DNA of 64,000 bases from Pseudomonas sp. NCCP-436. GTDB taxonomy: Bacteria; Pseudomonadota; Gammaproteobacteria; Pseudomonadales; Pseudomonadaceae. Below the pieces are notes generated by a model. That model did not search any database and was not told where the DNA came from. It saw only the letters and a list, made by a program, of their open reading frames with translations. The DNA is taken from contig NZ_BPLZ01000003.1 in assembly GCF_019656335.1 (NCBI RefSeq), forward strand, positions 248,001 to 312,000, in the 5' to 3' direction. Below are positions 60,106 through 64,000 of the stretch, piece by piece (position 1 is the first letter of the stretch; each line of letters begins with the position of its first letter). The translations under genes and the position numbers were made by a program.

Positions 60106-60813
60106 ATGACCCAACCTCTGCTAGAACTTGCCGACCTCGGTTTTGCCTGGCCCGGCCAGGCGAAACTGCTGGATATTCCCAGCTTCACCCTGGCATGGGG
60201 AGAAACCCTGTTTCTCAAGGGGCCCAGCGGCAGTGGCAAAACCACTCTACTCGGCTTGCTCGGCGGCGTGCAGCTCGCCCAGCAGGGGCACATCCGCCTG
60301 CTCGGAGAAGATCTGGGCCGGCTCTCAGCCGGCGCCCGCGACCGTTTCCGGGTCGACCACACTGGCTACATCTTTCAGCAATTCAACTTGCTGCCCTTTC
60401 TCTCGGTGCGCGAGAACGTCGAACTGCCTTGCCGTTTCTCGCGCCTGCGCGCCGAACGCGCTCGCCAGCGTCACGGCAGCATCGCTGCTGCCGCTTCCTC
60501 GCTGCTGGAGCATCTGGGTCTGAGCGCCGAACTGTTTGATCGCCGTGCCGATGAGCTCTCCATCGGCCAGCAACAGCGCGTCGCCGCCGCCCGAGCCCTG
60601 ATAGGCCAACCAGAACTGGTGATCGCCGACGAACCGACCTCGGCCCTGGACTTCGATGCCCGCGAGGCCTTCCTGCAACTGCTCTTCGCCGAGTGCCGTG
60701 CTGCCGGTGCTAGCCTGCTGTTCGTCAGTCACGACCAGAGTCTGGCTCCACTGTTCGACCGCAACCTGTCACTGGCCGAACTCAACCGCGCCGCCAAGCC
60801 TGTCGAGGCCTGA
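60106..60813 (+). CDS. ABC transporter ATP-binding protein (LolD/MacB type) of the zinc-linked operon
   Basis: A 235-residue ATPase with Walker A GPSGSGKTT, a Q-loop YIFQQFNLLP, a signature reading LSIGQQQR and Walker [13 protein letters not shown]. It belongs to the group of lipoprotein or MacB-like exporters. The ATG at 60106 is used although the upstream frame is open. It is followed at one base by the permease gene. Confidence 0.9.
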   Translation: MTQPLLELADLGFAWPGQAKLLDIPSFTLAWGETLFLKGPSGSGKTTLLGLLGGVQLAQQGHIRLLGEDLGRLSAGARDRFRVDHTGYIFQQFNLLPFLSVRENVELPCRFSRLRAERARQRHGSIAAAASSLLEHLGLSAELFDRRADELSIGQQQRVAAARALIGQPELVIADEPTSALDFDAREAFLQLLFAECRAAGASLLFVSHDQSLAPLFDRNLSLAELNRAAKPVEA

Positions 60814-60814
60814 C

Positions 60815-62221
60815 ATGCACCTGGTCCGCATCGCCCTGGCCAGCCTGGCCAACCGCCGCTTCACTGCGCTACTCACGGTATTTGCCATCGCCTTGTCGGT
60901 CTGTCTGCTGCTGGCCGTAGAGCGCGTGCGAACCGAGGCACGCGCCAGCTTCGCCAACACCATCAGCGGCACCGACCTGATCGTCGGCGCACGCTCGGGT
61001 AGCGTGAATCTGCTGCTGTACTCGGTTTTCCGCATCGGCAATGCCACCAACAACATCCGCTGGGACAGCTTCGAGCGCTTCGCCGAGCATCGTCAGGTGA
61101 AATGGGCCATCCCCATTTCCCTCGGCGACTCGCACCGCGGCTACCGGGTAATGGGCACCAGCACCGCCTATTTCGAGCATTACCGCTACGCCCGCAGCCA
61201 AACGCTGCAGTTGGCTCAGGGGCGCGCCTTCGCCGACGATCCCTTCGAAGTGGTACTCGGTGCGGAAGTGGCCCAGGCACTGGGCTACGGCCTTGGCGAG
61301 AAGATCGTCCTGGCTCATGGCGTTGCCACCATCAGCCTGATCAAGCACGACGACAAGCCCTTCACCGTGGTCGGCATCCTCGAACGCACCGGCACGCCGG
61401 TGGATCGCACCCTGCACATTTCCCTGGCCGGGATGGAGGCGCTGCATATCGACTGGCACAACGGCATGCCGGCACGCGGCGCGGCGCAGGTCAGCGCGGA
61501 TCAGGTGCGAGAGTGGGCAAGCGCCTGTTCACAAGCGTCGCGAGCGCAGACGGGGCAAGGCGAAAGCGGGCGAGGAAGCGCAGTTGAGTCGAGTCTCAAT
61601 GAGCATTCCGAGCCCGCTTTCAACGCAGCAGCGTCAAGCGCAGTAGCTTGTGGACAGGCGCTGCAGCCTAAGCAGATCACCGCCTTTATGCTGGGCCTCA
61701 ACAGCAAGATCGCCACCTTTAGCCTGCAGCGCGAGATCAACGAATTTCGCGGCGAGCCACTGCTGGCGATCCTGCCGGGCGTGGCTCTGCAGGAGTTGTG
61801 GAGCCTGATGGGCACTGCCGAGCAGGCGTTGTTCGTGGTCTCGCTGTTCGTCGTGCTGACTGGCCTGATCGGCATGCTCACGGCAATTCTCACCAGCCTC
61901 AACGAACGCCGCCGGGAGATGGCGATCCTGCGCTCGGTGGGCGCACGCCCCTGGCATATCGCCAGCCTGCTGGTGCTGGAAGCCTTCGCTCTGGCATTGG
62001 CCGGCGTGGTTTTCGGCGTCGCGCTGCTGTACCTGGGCATCGCCGCCAGCCAGGGCTTCGTACAGGCCAATTACGGCCTGTATCTGGCACTCAATGCCCC
62101 ATCCGGCTACGAGTGGAAACTGCTGGGCAGCATTCTCCTCGCGGCCGTGGCAATGGGCAGCGTGCCGGCCTGGCGCGCCTATCGACAGTCGCTGGCCGAC
62201 GGTCTGTCGATTCGCCTGTAA
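60815..62221 (+). CDS. MacB/FtsX-type ABC permease of the zinc-linked operon, with an in-frame insert
   Basis: A 468-residue permease with four membrane segments: one near 20-40, and three near 340-365, 385-415 and 440-462. A large periplasmic domain lies between the first and second. About residues 236-282 (SACSQASRAQ...GQALQ) are Ser/Ala/Gln-rich and come from a 141-base palindromic element; relatives lack them, and without them the length is about 421. The frame is kept. The C-terminal RRREMAILRSVGARPWHI motif is the FtsX coupling segment. Confidence 0.85.
   Translation: MHLVRIALASLANRRFTALLTVFAIALSVCLLLAVERVRTEARASFANTISGTDLIVGARSGSVNLLLYSVFRIGNATNNIRWDSFERFAEHRQVKWAIPISLGDSHRGYRVMGTSTAYFEHYRYARSQTLQLAQGRAFADDPFEVVLGAEVAQALGYGLGEKIVLAHGVATISLIKHDDKPFTVVGILERTGTPVDRTLHISLAGMEALHIDWHNGMPARGAAQVSADQVREWASACSQASRAQTGQGESGRGSAVESSLNEHSEPAFNAAASSAVACGQALQPKQITAFMLGLNSKIATFSLQREINEFRGEPLLAILPGVALQELWSLMGTAEQALFVVSLFVVLTGLIGMLTAILTSLNERRREMAILRSVGARPWHIASLLVLEAFALALAGVVFGVALLYLGIAASQGFVQANYGLYLALNAPSGYEWKLLGSILLAAVAMGSVPAWRAYRQSLADGLSIRL
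61521..61661. repeat. 141-base palindromic element inserted in frame in the permease gene
   Basis: The outer arms GCGCCTGTTCACAAGC (61521-61536) and GCTTGTGGACAGGCGC (61646-61661) are complementary at 15 of 16 positions. Inner arms GAAAGCGGGC (61562-61571) and GCCCGCTTTC (61612-61621) match fully, and the centre has TTGAG/CTCAA. The unit is 141 bases, exactly 47 codons, with no stop in the reading frame. It looks like a MITE or REP-type mobile element of pseudomonads that has landed in a coding gene. Confidence 0.85.
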
Positions 62222-62278
62222 GGCAAGAACGGAGCGCCTCGCGTAGACTGCGCGGGCGCTTCTTCAACGAGGTATCCC

Positions 62279-62800
62279 ATGTCACGCCACCTGCTCGCCA
62301 CCCTGCTGCTGACGCTGTGCCTGCCGCTGTCTGCCGCCGAGGTGCGCGAAATCACCTGGTCCGATCTGATTCCACCGGACGCACCGCCGCAGAAGATCGA
62401 CCCGACACCTATCCACGACCTGTCGCAACTGGCCGACGCCTTGTCCGAAGCCGGCCCGGCGGCCGTGCAGCAGTCACCGGCAGCGCCGGTGGTCAAGGCG
62501 CTCGATGGTCAACAGGTGAAGCTGCCTGGCTATATCGTGCCGCTGGACGTAACCGAGGAAGGCCGGGTGGTAGAGTTCCTGCTGGTGCCCTACTTCGGTG
62601 CCTGCATTCATGTACCGCCGCCACCATCGAACCAGATCATCCATATCACCAGTGAACTGGGCGTGCTGCTCGATGCGCTGTACCAGCCATTTTGGGTGGA
62701 GGGGCCGCTGAAAGTTGAACACGTCAGCAGCGAGCTGGCGGAGGTCGGTTACCAGATGGAAGCCGAGAAGATCTACCCTTACGAATTGAGCGACGGCTGA
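62279..62800 (+). CDS. DUF3299 periplasmic protein of the zinc-linked operon
   Basis: A 173-residue exported protein with a signal peptide (1-20, ending PLSAA). The DUF3299 core is LPGYIVPLDVTEEGRVVEFLLVPYFGACIHVPPPPSNQIIH near 82-122. The conserved Cys and His suggest metal or partner binding. It is the last gene of the Zur-box operon. A bidirectional hairpin lies just after it. Confidence 0.85.
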   Translation: MSRHLLATLLLTLCLPLSAAEVREITWSDLIPPDAPPQKIDPTPIHDLSQLADALSEAGPAAVQQSPAAPVVKALDGQQVKLPGYIVPLDVTEEGRVVEFLLVPYFGACIHVPPPPSNQIIHITSELGVLLDALYQPFWVEGPLKVEHVSSELAEVGYQMEAEKIYPYELSDG

Positions 62801-62810
62801 GCAGAAAAAA

Positions 62811-62830
62811 GCCGAACCCGGAGGTTCGGC
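62811..62830 (-). terminator. Rho-independent terminator for the TPR gene
   Basis: GCCGAACC-CGGA-GGTTCGGC forms an eight-base-pair stem. On the minus strand it is followed by a run of six T residues (AAAAAA at 62805-62810 on the plus strand), so it is a good terminator for the leftward TPR gene; it may also stop the rightward operon. Confidence 0.85.
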
Positions 62831-62842
62831 CTGTGATCTCGC

Positions 62843-63940
62843 TCAGCCACGGCTGGCCAATTGGTGCTCACGCTCGAAACGCAGCTCACTTTCCGCCCAC
62901 TGCCGCCATGCACGGATCTTGGCACGCTCGGCACCGCCACGCTCAGCCCGTACCAGTGCATCCAGACCAGCTCTCCAGCGCGCCTGCTCCAGTTCCAGCT
63001 GGGCCACATACAACCAGTGCTTGCCGGCACCGCTACGTTCGGCCAGAGGCCGCAGCACCTTCACCGCAGCTGCCCGCTCGCGCGCCTGCCACCAGAGCAG
63101 ACCCAGTCTTTCCTGGCGCGCTTCAGTGCTGCTCAACAGGCCGCCATCAAGCATACCGGCCAGCAGCTTGGCCCCCTGCCACGGCTGCTCGGCCGCGCCA
63201 GCCAGCAGCACCAGGTTGTCCAGTTCCGTCTCCTTGAAGCGCAAGCCCTTGGCATGCGCGGCACGCAGGGTGGCCAAAGCCTTGTCATGGCTGCCGGCCA
63301 ACTGCTGCAAAGCGGCCAGCTGTCGCCAGCGTTCGATCTCGTCAGGCTTGCGCTTGAGCAGCAGCCGCTGCCATCGCTCGGCCTGGGCATAACGCTTGAG
63401 ATCGGCATTGACTCCCACCAGGAACTGCAGCCAGACATCCGCCGCAGCCGGATTGGCCTGCACATAGCGTTCGGCCAGCGGCAACGCCTTGGCCGGCTGA
63501 TTCAAACCCTGATAGGCCTGCACCAGCATCTGCAGCACTTCTTCCGAAGCCTGTCCCTGCCTGGACGACAGCAGCTCGACCACTTTGGCATAGCGACGCT
63601 CACCCAAGTTCATGCGAGCCAGGTTGAGCCGCTCCTCAGCCAGCATTGACTCATCCAGCTTGCCACTGCGCACGGCCTTGTCCAGCCAGTCGATAGCCTG
63701 CGGCATCTGTCCTGCCGACCAGGCCAGATAAGCCCTGCTACGCCAGACCAGCGCCTCTTCGAAACTGCCGGGAATCGGGTTGAGCGCATCCAGAGCCTGC
63801 CTTGCAGCGGCGTGATCACCCTTCTGCTGGGCAGCCTGTGCCGCGTTGAGGCCACGGAATACGGTCGGGTCGACGGTCTGCTGAGCCATCCCCGGCGCAG
63901 CAGCAACACTCAGCATCACGAGCAGCAACCAGCGGTACAT
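62843..63940 (-). CDS. exported TPR-repeat protein
   Basis: A 365-residue protein with a signal peptide (1-20, ending GMAQ) and about eight TPR-like helical repeats (for example AAQAAQQKGDHAAARQALDALNP and VLQMLVQAYQGLNQPAKALPLAERYVQANP). The ATG at 63940 has GGAG seven bases before it; a TTG at 63946 is the start of the longer frame. TPR proteins of this kind often end operons of TonB/ExbBD-type energy systems; the preceding gene is cut off, so this stays open. Confidence 0.8.
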   Translation of the reverse strand: MYRWLLLVMLSVAAAPGMAQQTVDPTVFRGLNAAQAAQQKGDHAAARQALDALNPIPGSFEEALVWRSRAYLAWSAGQMPQAIDWLDKAVRSGKLDESMLAEERLNLARMNLGERRYAKVVELLSSRQGQASEEVLQMLVQAYQGLNQPAKALPLAERYVQANPAAADVWLQFLVGVNADLKRYAQAERWQRLLLKRKPDEIERWRQLAALQQLAGSHDKALATLRAAHAKGLRFKETELDNLVLLAGAAEQPWQGAKLLAGMLDGGLLSSTEARQERLGLLWWQARERAAAVKVLRPLAERSGAGKHWLYVAQLELEQARWRAGLDALVRAERGGAERAKIRAWRQWAESELRFEREHQLASRG

Positions 63941-63942
63941 GG

Positions 63943-64000
63943 TCAACTCCTTTCCAGACGAAAGTAGAGGGTTTTCACCGCCTCGCGATCTACCGCCAGA
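63943..64000 (-). CDS. 3' end of an upstream gene, cut by the window edge
   Basis: The last 18 codons before a TGA at 63943-63945 read LAVDREAVKTLYFRLERS. The stop lies two bases before the ATG of the TPR gene, so the two are in one operon. Too little is present to name the product; a TonB-like energy-transducer end is possible but unproven. Confidence 0.4.
   Translation of the reverse strand, partial: LAVDREAVKTLYFRLERS

Noticed and set aside
1..64000. CRISPR arrays, prophage and intact insertion sequences
   Set aside because: No regularly spaced direct repeats, integrase, transposase or phage structural gene was found; only small palindromic elements occur.

Overview
The window is a stretch of a Pseudomonas chromosome. 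The GC content is high and the gene orders are classical pseudomonad ones: roxSR, the dpp/mdpA/psdR dipeptide cluster, pilBCD next to nadC, xseB-ispA-dxs, and pgpA-thiL-nusB-ribH-ribBA-ribE-ribD-nrdR. The species cannot be fixed from the sequence alone; the aeruginosa/alcaligenes/mendocina side of the genus fits best. No tRNA, rRNA, CRISPR array, prophage or intact insertion sequence was seen.

Layout. 1-3940: end of a carboxymuconolactone decarboxylase-like gene, an AEC transporter, the RoxS/RoxR redox two-component pair and a SIMPL-domain secreted protein. 4165-15629: dipeptide utilisation, with three periplasmic binding proteins, an M24 peptidase and its regulator PsdR, and the DppBCDF transporter. 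The dppB-dppC and dppC-dppD junctions are widened by small palindromic sequences. 15649-18102: a response regulator with worn-out receiver and HD-GYP domains, then Ada. 18281-25892: pilDCB, and divergent from it an unusual pilin locus. 25932-38466: nadC, a DUF1631 gene, an RhlE-like helicase, a sirtuin, an EF-hand membrane protein, TatD, a nucleosidase, a TauE-type permease, xseB and ispA. 38689-48489: dxs, then a B12 salvage and uptake island (cobTSC, cobalamin riboswitch, btuB, btuFCD, PduO-like protein). 48444-56887: riboflavin biosynthesis with an FMN riboswitch, plus thiL, pgpA, nusB and nrdR. 56990-64000: a lipoprotein, a methyltransferase, a thioredoxin-TPR protein, a zinc-linked operon behind a Zur-like box, and a TPR protein at the edge.

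The most interesting part is 22273-25892. Where pseudomonads carry one full-length pilA, this genome has a pilin reduced to the N-terminal helix (52 mature residues). It is followed 15 bases later by a Sec-exported protein with six cysteines, then a second helix-only pilin, then a complete ABC transporter (permease, anchored periplasmic protein, ATPase). A near-perfect sigma-54 promoter (GG-N10-GC) with a PilR-like inverted repeat stands in front. The arrangement resembles the split PilA-N/PilA-C pilins of Geobacter joined to a PilGHI-like transporter as in Myxococcus. I infer a split type IV pilus system placed at the Pseudomonas pilin-exchange site and still driven by the host PilSR-RpoN and PilBCD machinery.

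Other points of note are a 141-base palindromic element inserted in frame in a zinc-operon permease, a degenerate HD-GYP regulator, a PduO-like protein without its ATP loop, a RibBA whose RibA half has lost the zinc site, and riboswitch expression platforms with hairpins over the ribosome-binding site.
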